Source: an uncultured beta proteobacterium | GTDB lineage: Bacteria > Pseudomonadota > Gammaproteobacteria > Burkholderiales > Burkholderiaceae | Reading direction: 5' to 3' | Length of the DNA stretch: 38,201 nucleotides | Assembly: GCA_903846025.1 (NCBI GenBank) | Contig: CAIMZP010000135.1 | Location: 1-38,201 of the forward strand | Shown: in pieces, positions 19,774 to 27,613 of the stretch | How the letters are laid out: every line of letters begins with the position of its first letter | How positions within the stretch are numbered: position 1 is the first letter of the stretch | Notes under the pieces: generated by a model | Databases searched by the model: none | Told to the model about the DNA's origin: nothing | What the model saw: only the letters and a program-made list of their open reading frames with translations | Translations under genes and position numbers: made by a program

Positions 19774-19802
19774 AAAAAAGCGCACGTCAAGTGCGTTTTT
19801 TT
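19774..19802. terminator. Bidirectional terminator between katG and the Pat-like gene
   Basis: GCGCAC-GTCAA-GTGCGT stem-loop with A6 before and T7 after, located 18 bases past the katG stop and 22 bases past the convergent gene's stop. Confidence 0.9.
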
Positions 19803-19824
19803 CATACTCTGAAGAAATTATTAA

Positions 19825-22512
19825 CTACAGTTTTTTTCTCACAATCTTAAAATCAGTGTCATCCACCATGCTTTCAATGCTAAAGCCAAGACTGCGCATG
19901 AGTTTGAGCATCCCAGGGTTTTTAGATAACACTAGCCCATCGATTTCCGATAGACCTTTATCGCGTGCAACTTCCATAATGCTAATCATTAATCGGGAGC
20001 CAATTCCTTGGCCTCCAAAGTTATCAGTAACGACTAAAGAAAATTCACAGCTAGCTTTGTCTGGATTGGTGCTGTAGCGTGAGACCCCAATAATTTTTTC
20101 AGTTTTAACCAAGTCGCCAGCTTCATCCAGCTTGGACTCCTGAATCAATGCAACTAATGCCATCTCCCGGTCGTAATCAATGAGTGTAAATTTTGCTGCC
20201 ATGGATGGTGGGAGCTCGGGGGAGTTGGAGATAAATCTAAAGTAGCGAGATTCATCTGAAAGAGTTTTATAGAAGGCTTTAAGCATATCCGCATCATCAG
20301 GATGAATGGGTCTAATCAAGTATTCGCCACCATCTTTCAGAGGACAAGTTTGCTCGTATTGATGGGGATAAGGCAGGATAGCTAAATGGTTATAAAGGCC
20401 GACTTGACTATTTTTCAGTATGGGTGAATTGCTGATGGCAATTCTGGCATCGACTGCAATCGCACCAGTTTCATCCACGATGATGGGGTTGATATCCATT
20501 TCGAGTAGTTGTGGCAACTCACAAGCCATTTCAGATACGCGTAATAGAATTTGTTCAATTGCCTCTTGATTTACGGCAGGTGCTCCGCGCCATTCCCCTA
20601 AAGTTTGAGCAATACGTGAACGACTAATGAGCTGGTGAGCGAGGTATTGATTGAGTGGCGGAAGCTCCATGGATTGATCGTTGAGTAGTTCAATCATGGT
20701 GCCACCTGCCCCAAATGCAATAACCGGCCCAAAAGGCTCTTCATTGACAAGGCCAATATAGATTTCTCGGCCACGCTTATTGCGAACCATTTTTTGTACT
20801 GTAATGCCATTAATTTTTGCTTTAGGCGCTAAGCGTCCTACCGTTTGCATCATATGTGTATAGATGTCTCTTACACCCACCGCATTCATCACATCCAATG
20901 CTACTCCATTGACATCAGACTTATGGCTAATATCGGGCGAGTCAATTTTGAGGACTACTGGATACCCAATTTGATTGGCTACCATCATGGCTTCATTGGG
21001 ACTTTTAGTCAGAATGGTTTGTGTAATTGGAATATAAAAGGCAGAGAGCAAAGCTTTTGATTCCAATTCAGTTAAGACAGTCCTTCTTTCGGCCAAAACA
21101 TTTTCAATGATCAGTTTGGCGCCATCCAAGTCTGGGCTCAAAGATTTAGAAAGAGGTGGTGGCGTTTGTTGGAGTAGTTTCTGGTTAGCATAAAAGCTGG
21201 AGATATTTCCAAAGGCGCCGACAGCCGCCTCTGGCGTTCTAAAAGTAGGGATATTGGCATTGGCCAAGAGTAATCTGCCAACTACTACGGATGAGTCGCC
21301 CATCCAGCAGCTTAATAGTGGCTTTGATATTTCTTTTCTAATGCCGGTAATAGCCGATGCCAGTAGCAGACTATCAATGGACGGTTTAGGGGAATGAATA
21401 ACCAATATTCCATCGACATTAGGATCGCTGTTGGCGATTTCAATCGCTGCGCAGTATTGCTCAGGCGTGGCATCTTCGGATAGATCAACTAAATTATCAA
21501 GAGAAGCGTATGGAGAAATCAGTGGTTTTATTTTTTCAATTGATTCAGGAGAAAGCTTGGCCAGCATCAAATGAATATCACTAATACTGTCAGCTGCCAA
21601 TACACCAGGACCACCACCATTGGTAATCACGGCCAATTTATTGCCAACCCGGCGGTAGCTAGAGGCTAAGCATTTGGCTGCAGAGAAGAGCTCGACAAAG
21701 GACTTCACTCTCACGGCACCTGCCCGCCGAATTGCCGCATCAAATACTGCATCACTGCCAACAATAGTGCCGCTGTGGGTTTTAGCCGCCTCATTGCCTG
21801 CAGGTTTATGGCCAGACTTCAGAACGATGACGGGTTTGATATTGGCAGCAGCTCTTAAGGCGCTCATAAACTTCCTAGAATCAGTAATTCCCTCTAGATA
21901 GAGAACAATGCTTTGCGTTTTGGCATCATTGCCTAAGTAGTCCAATAATTGGGCAATATCTACAGAGGCGTGTTGTCCAATGGAAGCCACGAAAGAAAAA
22001 CCAACCCCGTTAGTTTTTGCCCAGTCGAGCATTGCACAGGTCAATGCTCCTGATTGAGAGAGGAGTGCAAGGGGGCCAGAATTTGCAAGGTCGCTCATGA
22101 CGCTAGCATTGAGATGGCGATGGGGCCGCTGGAAGCCCATGCTGTTTGGACCCAATAACTTCATGCCATAGTACTTGGCAAGATCTTTTAATTCCTCGCT
22201 ATGTGTTTTATTGACCCCAGAGCAGATTAAGACAGCAGCCTGGTGTTTTAGGCGACCAGCCAAGTCAAGAGCAGAGATTAATTCCTCTTGAGGAAGGGCG
22301 ATGATAGCCACCTCTTTTGTTTTAATATCTTTTTTACTTAAATCAAGAGTGGTGTTGACATCCACCCACTCCACTTCGCCTAAATACTTCCCTTCTTGGA
22401 ATAGCGTTAAAAAGAGCTCTTGATAGGAGCCTTGTATTGGGGGATTTTTTGAATTTGTGAAAATGGAAACAGAGCTTGAGTCAAGCAATGCGTTTAAGTA
22501 ATGTTTTTCCAA
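19825..22512 (-). CDS. ADP-forming acyl-CoA synthetase / GNAT fusion (Pat-like)
   Basis: 895 residues in the Pat/YfiQ architecture. In order: a CoA-binding domain (1-~130), CoA-ligase domains (~145-460), an ATP-grasp domain (~470-700, with SPDISHKSDVNGV) and a C-terminal GNAT domain (~728-895, acetyl-CoA loop DNFGGQGIGSRLM). Pat enzymes acetylate lysines, notably in acetyl-CoA synthetase, and their synthetase half is usually dead. Here THSGTIVG keeps the histidine (H246) that active ADP-forming synthetases phosphorylate, so it may make acyl-CoA as well. Divergent from a CoA-transferase gene, which suits acetate or propionate metabolism. Confidence 0.9.
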   Translation of the reverse strand: MEKHYLNALLDSSSVSIFTNSKNPPIQGSYQELFLTLFQEGKYLGEVEWVDVNTTLDLSKKDIKTKEVAIIALPQEELISALDLAGRLKHQAAVLICSGVNKTHSEELKDLAKYYGMKLLGPNSMGFQRPHRHLNASVMSDLANSGPLALLSQSGALTCAMLDWAKTNGVGFSFVASIGQHASVDIAQLLDYLGNDAKTQSIVLYLEGITDSRKFMSALRAAANIKPVIVLKSGHKPAGNEAAKTHSGTIVGSDAVFDAAIRRAGAVRVKSFVELFSAAKCLASSYRRVGNKLAVITNGGGPGVLAADSISDIHLMLAKLSPESIEKIKPLISPYASLDNLVDLSEDATPEQYCAAIEIANSDPNVDGILVIHSPKPSIDSLLLASAITGIRKEISKPLLSCWMGDSSVVVGRLLLANANIPTFRTPEAAVGAFGNISSFYANQKLLQQTPPPLSKSLSPDLDGAKLIIENVLAERRTVLTELESKALLSAFYIPITQTILTKSPNEAMMVANQIGYPVVLKIDSPDISHKSDVNGVALDVMNAVGVRDIYTHMMQTVGRLAPKAKINGITVQKMVRNKRGREIYIGLVNEEPFGPVIAFGAGGTMIELLNDQSMELPPLNQYLAHQLISRSRIAQTLGEWRGAPAVNQEAIEQILLRVSEMACELPQLLEMDINPIIVDETGAIAVDARIAISNSPILKNSQVGLYNHLAILPYPHQYEQTCPLKDGGEYLIRPIHPDDADMLKAFYKTLSDESRYFRFISNSPELPPSMAAKFTLIDYDREMALVALIQESKLDEAGDLVKTEKIIGVSRYSTNPDKASCEFSLVVTDNFGGQGIGSRLMISIMEVARDKGLSEIDGLVLSKNPGMLKLMRSLGFSIESMVDDTDFKIVRKKL

Positions 22513-23050
22513 TTAAACCCCCTCCAATAAATACTATTACGTACGCTACAAAAGTGCGAGCAAGACGGTTCCAAACATAACCGCCCTATAAAAAATACAT
22601 GAGGTGTCTATTTAGATATTTTCATGGCAACAGTTATTATTTGCCACAAGACTCATTTATAAGCGCTCTCTACTAAGTCGATATTACCCATGTCATCTTC
22701 TTTATGAAAATTTTGGTATGTAAGCCCCAATTTCTTCTGAAATATGGTCGGAATGGCTGGTGATATGGAATAGCAACGCAACACCTCAAATCTCAAGACA
22801 TGCGCCCGAGTATCCAATTAAGCCTCTAAATAGGGCTTGATATAGCGCAAATCAAGACCACTTATTTACTAGTTTTTGATTTTGTTTCTAATAGATAAAT
22901 TCGTTTTATATCCCTCAGTAAATCAAGTCCGAACTAATTTGGCGGTTATCATTGCCCATTAACATCTTAATGAAGTGGGTGCGATAGCATCCAATCCAAT
23001 CTGTTTTATTTGTTTTCTTAGTCGTTTATTAAAATAGGAATTGGTAGCGC
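22513..23050. other. 538-base divergent intergenic region
   Basis: Separates the Pat-like gene (-) from the CoA-transferase (+). I see no gene, tRNA or strong terminator. It contains the inverted repeat CTTGAT-N9-ATCAAG at 22836-22856. The length is unusual for this compact genome; it may hold two promoters with several regulator sites, an unannotated small RNA, or a gene remnant. Confidence 0.5.
22836..22856. promoter_or_regulatory. Inverted repeat CTTGAT-N9-ATCAAG, FNR-like half-sites
   Basis: Six-base arms match FNR/CRP-type half-sites (TTGAT...ATCAA), but the spacer is nine bases instead of four. A LysR-type site is an alternative. It lies 194 bases upstream of the CoA-transferase start. 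Confidence 0.3.
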
Positions 23051-24562
23051 ATGTTAAGTAATTCACGGATATTAGATGCTAAATTTCGCAGCAAAATTAT
23101 GTCGGCAGATGAGGCGGCAAAGTTAATTCTTCCAGGCGACACTGTTGGGATGAGTGGCTTTACTGGTGCCGGCTACCCAAAAGAAATTCCCCTGGCTTTA
23201 GCAAAACATATCACCGAGGCAAATAATCGCGGAGAACGATTTCGAATTAGCGTCTGGACTGGCGCTTCAACGGCCCCTGAATTGGATGGAGCTTTGGCTA
23301 AAGTTGATGGGATCGAAATGCGACTTCCCTATCAATCTGATCCAACTTGCCGCGCGCGCATCAATGCTGGGCAAATGGAATATATTGACATTCATTTATC
23401 TCACGTTGCGCAATTTGCTTGGTCTGGATTTTTAGGTAAATTAGATACTGCCGTTATTGAAGTCACTGGCATTACTGAGGAGGGGTATCTGATCCCTTCA
23501 TCATCAGTAGGCAACAATAAGACTTGGCTTGACATGGCTGACAAGGTAATTTTAGAAGTGAATAGTATGCAGAACCCCCTCTTAGTTGGGATGCATGATA
23601 TTTACTATGGCACTCGTTTGCCGCCCGATCGCCAACCTATTCCGATAGTGAAATCAAGTGATCGTATTGGCATTCCATACCTTCAGGTTGACCCTAAAAA
23701 AGTGATTGCTGTGGTTGAGACTGCATCGCAAGATCGTAATTCAGCATTTAATCCGCCTGATGCAAATTCGCAAAAAATTGCAGAGCACATCCTTGAATTT
23801 TTAGAGTTTGAAGTGAAAAAAGGGCGTTTGCCCGAGCATCTTTTGCCTCTACAGTCTGGGGTTGGCAACATCCCTAACGCCGTATTGGCCGGTTTAAATA
23901 AAGGCAGATTTGAAAATTTAACTGCCTATACCGAGGTCTTGCAAGATGGAATGCTCGATATGCTTCTATCTGGAAAGATGACCTGCGCATCAGCTACTGC
24001 CATCTCGCTTAGCCCCGAGGTGCTGGCTCGATTTAATGGTGATTTAGATACCTATCGTCAGAGCATTATTTTGAGAACTCAAGAAATCAGCAATCATCCT
24101 GAGGTGATTCGGCGTTTGGGCATAATTGCCATGAACGGGCTTATAGAGGCCGACATCTATGGCAATGTAAATTCAACCCATGTGATGGGTACGCAAATAA
24201 TGAATGGTATCGGTGGTTCGGGTGACTTCGCTAGAAATGCCTATCTATCTATTTTTATGACTCCATCGACCGCTAAGGGTGGGGCTATTTCTAGTATTGT
24301 TCCGATGGTCTCACACGTTGACCATACTGAACATGATGTCCAAGTCATTGTGACGGAACAAGGTTTGGCAGACTTAAGAGGGCTCTCGCCTAAGAAAAGA
24401 GCTAAAGTAATTATCGAGAAATGCGCCCATCCAGATTTTAAAGCTGCCTTACTGGATTATTACGAAAGAGCTTTGCGCGACTCCGCTGGGAAGCATACTC
24501 CGCACTTACTCGATGAAGCTTTTTTATGGCATCGGAATTTCTTAGAAAAAGGCCATATGTAA
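23051..24562 (+). CDS. Succinyl-CoA:acetate CoA-transferase family protein
   Basis: 503 residues of the acetyl-CoA hydrolase/transferase family (Cat1/AarC-like). The catalytic glutamate is Glu295 in YTEVLQDGM, the expected place relative to AarC. GNVNSTHVMGTQIMNGIGGSGDFARNA and the C-terminal TEQGLADLRGLSP are further hallmarks. It transfers CoA between succinyl-CoA and acetate (or propionate), cytoplasmic. Beside a divergent ADP-forming acyl-CoA synthetase/acetyltransferase, it suggests an acetate-handling locus. GGAATTGG upstream gives a modest Shine-Dalgarno for the ATG. Confidence 0.92.
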   Translation: MLSNSRILDAKFRSKIMSADEAAKLILPGDTVGMSGFTGAGYPKEIPLALAKHITEANNRGERFRISVWTGASTAPELDGALAKVDGIEMRLPYQSDPTCRARINAGQMEYIDIHLSHVAQFAWSGFLGKLDTAVIEVTGITEEGYLIPSSSVGNNKTWLDMADKVILEVNSMQNPLLVGMHDIYYGTRLPPDRQPIPIVKSSDRIGIPYLQVDPKKVIAVVETASQDRNSAFNPPDANSQKIAEHILEFLEFEVKKGRLPEHLLPLQSGVGNIPNAVLAGLNKGRFENLTAYTEVLQDGMLDMLLSGKMTCASATAISLSPEVLARFNGDLDTYRQSIILRTQEISNHPEVIRRLGIIAMNGLIEADIYGNVNSTHVMGTQIMNGIGGSGDFARNAYLSIFMTPSTAKGGAISSIVPMVSHVDHTEHDVQVIVTEQGLADLRGLSPKKRAKVIIEKCAHPDFKAALLDYYERALRDSAGKHTPHLLDEAFLWHRNFLEKGHM

Positions 24563-24591
24563 TCTTGTGATTACGCCTTTGGATGGCGGGG

Positions 24592-24612
24592 CAAGGTAGA
24601 TCATCCACCTTG
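24592..24612. repeat. 21-bp near-perfect palindrome
   Basis: CAAGGTAGATCATCCACCTTG: nine of ten symmetric positions pair around a central base. It lies between the CoA-transferase stop and the DUF3147 start, and could be an operator for the downstream gene or a transcript-end hairpin; it has no U-tract. Confidence 0.4.
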
Positions 24613-24631
24613 GATAACATCAGATAGAACC

Positions 24632-24964
24632 ATGCTCTATATACTTAAAACGTTAATTTCTGCTTTAATAATTGTCGTAGTTGGCGAGCTTAGTAAGCGT
24701 AGCTCTGCCTTGGCGGCCTTTTTACTAGCATTGCCCATTGTCTCGATTACTGCATTTATGTGGATATATCTAGAGTCTAAAGATGGTGTAAAGATAGCTG
24801 AAATTAGCGAGGGAACATTTTGGTATGTGCTCCCAACATTACCAATGTTTTTGTTCCTGAGTTGGTTGCTGAGAAATAACTACAATTTCTACTTAGCGCT
24901 ATTTATTTGTTGTTTATTGACGGCAGGCTTATTTGCTATAACGCAATACTTTTTAGCGCGATAG
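24632..24964 (+). CDS. DUF3147 family small membrane protein
   Basis: 110 residues with about four hydrophobic helices. The start MLYILKTLISALIIVVVGELSKRS and the segment ALPIVSITAFMWIYLES are characteristic of DUF3147. Inner membrane, function unknown. It follows the CoA-transferase by 70 bases with a palindrome between, so co-transcription is uncertain. The next gene converges on it with a 9-base gap. Confidence 0.85.
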   Translation: MLYILKTLISALIIVVVGELSKRSSALAAFLLALPIVSITAFMWIYLESKDGVKIAEISEGTFWYVLPTLPMFLFLSWLLRNNYNFYLALFICCLLTAGLFAITQYFLAR

Positions 24965-24973
24965 TTTCGAGTG

Positions 24974-25729
24974 TCATTCAAAGCTGATTGATCCGATGAT
25001 CTTCATCACCCAGCTATCACTGTTCTGGTTTGTGCCCTTACCAATGCCTAGGTTAATATTTGATTTGTCATATTTAGTATCAAGCGCTAAATAAGCTGTA
25101 TTAAAACGCTGGGAAATAGGAAAGGTATTTGTTGTATTGCTCATTTCGCTGTAGTACTCGGCACCAATAGATGTGTTGGGTGTGAGGCTATAGGCAAGCT
25201 TTCCAGATGGGGCAAAAGCCGTGCCACCACTTTTATTTAAGCCAATATCTATAGAAGGATTTACCGTAAGTCGCCATTTCGTCAGCTGTAAGGCAAGTAT
25301 GGGAGTAAGTTCATAAAATAATTGTTCTTGTCCACCAATATCTCTTAGGTAGACAATTTCATTTTTAACTCCATAGTGCCAGAGACCTTCTTCATCGTGA
25401 GTGGGAATGTACATATGCCCAACTTTGCCACCATTGACATATGAAGCGCCGTTATACCTGCTCAAAAACGCATTTACTCCAATTTCATTATTTTTTGCTA
25501 TGCCATAGGCGTATTCCAATCTAGTTTGAAATACGTCCGATTCAATATGTTGAGCCGCACTGGCTTGATAGAGATTGGTCTCCACTTCATAGCTAGATTG
25601 TTTTTGTTCTGCGATCAGTTCATCATGAACTTTGATCTCGAAAGGGGCTGAGAACACCGGCGCACTGACGAGGGGTAGCCACAGAAAAGTCGCCTTAAGT
25701 AGTTTTGCTGCGGATCTGAAAAATGACAT
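24974..25729 (-). CDS. Putative outer-membrane protein, unknown family
   Basis: 251 residues. A signal peptide (KATFLWLPLVSAPVFSA) is followed by FEIKVHDELIAEQKQSSYEVETNLY and a series of amphipathic beta strands ending in SWVMKIIGSISFE. The strand pattern (LEYAYGIAKNNEIGVNAFLSRY, TPILALQLTKWRLTVNPSIDI, TSIGAEYYSE) resembles a small barrel of the kind annotated as transporter or energizer in Burkholderiales. I do not recognise a specific family. It follows the haloacid dehalogenase gene on the same strand, with about 70 bases between. Confidence 0.65.
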   Translation of the reverse strand: MSFFRSAAKLLKATFLWLPLVSAPVFSAPFEIKVHDELIAEQKQSSYEVETNLYQASAAQHIESDVFQTRLEYAYGIAKNNEIGVNAFLSRYNGASYVNGGKVGHMYIPTHDEEGLWHYGVKNEIVYLRDIGGQEQLFYELTPILALQLTKWRLTVNPSIDIGLNKSGGTAFAPSGKLAYSLTPNTSIGAEYYSEMSNTTNTFPISQRFNTAYLALDTKYDKSNINLGIGKGTNQNSDSWVMKIIGSISFE

Positions 25730-25802
25730 TGTGAAACTATAAAGGACGAAATCGATTCCCTTTTGTTTTCAAAATCTTAAGAGGCCTAAAATATTCTTTT
25801 AT

Positions 25803-26504
25803 CTAACATCCTAATTGGGATGCAAGGTCCTCAATATTCTTAGCGTGATAATCGGTAAAGGTCTCCTGCTGTAGATCGCCCCTTGTAACATGGGGGCCGA
25901 ATTCAAGTGGCCTCTCCACAAAAGCCGTTTTAAGTCCACAGGCCTTTGCAGATACAAGGTCGTCCTTGTGTGCAGCTACCAGCATAACTTGCTCAGGATC
26001 AATATCAAAAATATTCGCAACACCAAGGTAGGTTTCAGGGTCGGGTTTATAGTGCCGAAATACTTCAGCAGAAAGAATTAGATCCCATGGGAGTGAAGCG
26101 TGTTTAGCCATATCCGCGAGAAGACCAAGATTGCCATTGGATAGAGTCACGATGGTGAATTTACTCTTTAGTCTGCTGAGGCCTTTTACGGTATCTATCC
26201 ACGGAGTGAGGCGGTGCCAGATCAGATTTAGCTCATGAATTTGATCTTCAGATAATGAATTAATGTTAAATAGATTTAAAACATCATCCAAAATCAAGCG
26301 ATGTAAATCATCTATTTTTGTCCAAGGCAGCTTTCCAGAGCGGACTTTCGCCATTGCTGGTTTATAGCCCGTTCGCCATGCAGTAGCAAATTCATTGGGA
26401 TCAGCTGCTAGGTTTAATCTTTTGACTTCGGCAGCGATTGATCCATGCCAGTCCACTACCGTGCCAAAGACGTCAAATGCCAGTACTTTTGTTTGCTTAA
26501 TCAT
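25803..26504 (-). CDS. Haloacid dehalogenase type II (HAD superfamily)
   Basis: 233 residues with the four HAD motifs: FDVFGTVVDW (nucleophile Asp), TLSNGN, KPDPETYLG and AAHKDDLVSAKACG. The Trp after motif I and the AAHKxDL form point to the L-2-haloacid dehalogenase subgroup, which hydrolyses 2-haloalkanoates to 2-hydroxy acids; natural substrates in fresh water are unclear. Start chosen at the internal Met at 26504 (MIKQTKVLAFDVFGT) since the 15 extra residues in the track are not family-like. Cytoplasmic. Confidence 0.88.
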   Translation of the reverse strand: MIKQTKVLAFDVFGTVVDWHGSIAAEVKRLNLAADPNEFATAWRTGYKPAMAKVRSGKLPWTKIDDLHRLILDDVLNLFNINSLSEDQIHELNLIWHRLTPWIDTVKGLSRLKSKFTIVTLSNGNLGLLADMAKHASLPWDLILSAEVFRHYKPDPETYLGVANIFDIDPEQVMLVAAHKDDLVSAKACGLKTAFVERPLEFGPHVTRGDLQQETFTDYHAKNIEDLASQLGC

Positions 26505-26716
26505 GACTAAAATTTCTCTAGGAAGCGATAAAGGTCTAGGGGCAATCAATGCACCTGAGTTTGATATTAATTGAAGTCGAAAGAAAAAGCCCCAAAATCC
26601 CCTTTTTAGCCAGTTATCTCGTTTAATCTATTGCTTGAATCATGATTAAATATAGCGATATCCATTAGATAAAAATATGAATGGAGATATGATGGACCAC
26701 TTAACCTAAGGTATAT

Positions 26717-26896
26717 ATGACAGAAGTGAAAAAATCCCTATCTACAACCATTAAAGAGGCACTCGCTAAAAAGAATGCAAATCAGCATCCTGACTCTAAG
26801 GACTCCAAAGAGGGCGGTGGGGTCACTAAAAAGCGTACCGCCCCTCCCGCAGGCGCTGGCAAGGTTATGAAGAAGGCAGCGGGCAGGGGAAGGTAA
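26717..26896 (+). CDS. Small basic protein (59 aa), missed by the ORF track
   Basis: The frame reads MTEVKKSLSTTIKEALAKKN, a Ser/Asp-rich linker, then a strongly basic tail ending in KVMKKAAGRGR. The AAGGTATAT Shine-Dalgarno sits at good spacing, and no other ORF competes. The N-terminal part could form a short amphipathic helix; the tail could bind nucleic acid or the ribosome (inference). I believe similar short proteins occur in other Burkholderiales but cannot verify it. It was left out of the track only for being under 60 residues. Confidence 0.7.
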   Translation: MTEVKKSLSTTIKEALAKKNANQHPDSKDSKEGGGVTKKRTAPPAGAGKVMKKAAGRGR

Positions 26897-26925
26897 TAAA
26901 AGCCTAGATGTCGTTGAGGTAGAAC

Positions 26926-26947
26926 ATGACAGGGATTCCCCTGTCAT
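26926..26947 (+). terminator. Hairpin after the small basic protein gene
   Basis: A perfect 9-base stem ATGACAGGG / CCCTGTCAT with loop ATTC, 29 bases after the stop. No strong U-tract follows (TCATCCTTAA), so its termination strength is uncertain. Confidence 0.5.
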
Positions 26948-27094
26948 TCATCCTTAACCCTAAAAAATGTCGATAAGCTTGCAAAGTAAGCTCACATAAA
27001 GATTCTAGAGGAATAAAACGTGGCCAACTAAATGGCCTTAGCAGTTCAGTTGCCAATTTTTGAGGTTTGGCAAGAATTTCAAAATTCAATTAAC

Positions 27095-27116
27095 ATTCGT
27101 TGACTAGTCAATGAAT
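27095..27116. promoter_or_regulatory. Probable MarR operator at the efflux operon start
   Basis: ATTCGTTGACTAGTCAATGAAT: a 22-base palindrome with one mismatched pair, centred on the perfect TTGACTAGTCAA. The length and TTGA arms are typical of MarR-family operators. It ends two bases before the marR start codon, so bound repressor would block both initiation of transcription and access to the leader, consistent with autoregulation. Confidence 0.7.
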
Positions 27117-27118
27117 TT

Positions 27119-27613
27119 ATGAAAAAACCTACCTCCAGCCTCACAATAGAGTTCTACAAGCCCGAAACTTATCGTTTACAGGGCAGTATTGTGTATTCAA
27201 TGGTGCGCAATAAATTAATTTATGAGCGATTGGCCGACTCCAAGCTAGTGGATTTAGGTATTACGGCCTCACAAATGAGAGTTTTAATGATGATTGCACA
27301 CTCAGAGCGTGCAACAGTTTCTTCAATCTCAAGCTGCTTAGCAAATAATGCCGCTGCATCCGTACGAACCATTGATAAATTACAGAGAAACGGTTGGATC
27401 AAAAGGTCCCAGTCAGAGAGGGATAAAAGGGTGACCTATCTAAGCCTTACTGTAGCCGGCAGAAAATTATCTAAGGCTATTCCTTCTAGACTATGCGGAT
27501 TATTAAATAATTCGCTAGAAGGGTTTACTCATCAAGAATTTGAATTATTTAAATCGTTCTTAATGCGAATCGAAAATAATAATCTCAGGCAACTAGAGGA
27601 CACCTATGCTTAG
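27119..27613 (+). CDS. MarR family transcriptional regulator
   Basis: 164 residues with the MarR winged helix: ITASQMRVLMMIAHSERATVSSISSCL, recognition region NNAAASVRTIDKLQRNGWI, and the wing SERDKRVTYLSLTVAG. It probably represses the three efflux genes that follow and itself, with a phenolic or drug ligand releasing it (known for the family, inferred here). The reading frame overlaps nodT by 8 bases. No Shine-Dalgarno can fit because the palindrome occupies the upstream bases; a leaderless or weakly initiated message is possible. Confidence 0.88.
   Translation: MKKPTSSLTIEFYKPETYRLQGSIVYSMVRNKLIYERLADSKLVDLGITASQMRVLMMIAHSERATVSSISSCLANNAAASVRTIDKLQRNGWIKRSQSERDKRVTYLSLTVAGRKLSKAIPSRLCGLLNNSLEGFTHQEFELFKSFLMRIENNNLRQLEDTYA

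Noticed and set aside
26637-26646. AATCATGATT palindrome upstream of the small basic protein
   Set aside because: Short and AT-rich; expected by chance in this sequence and with no other support.
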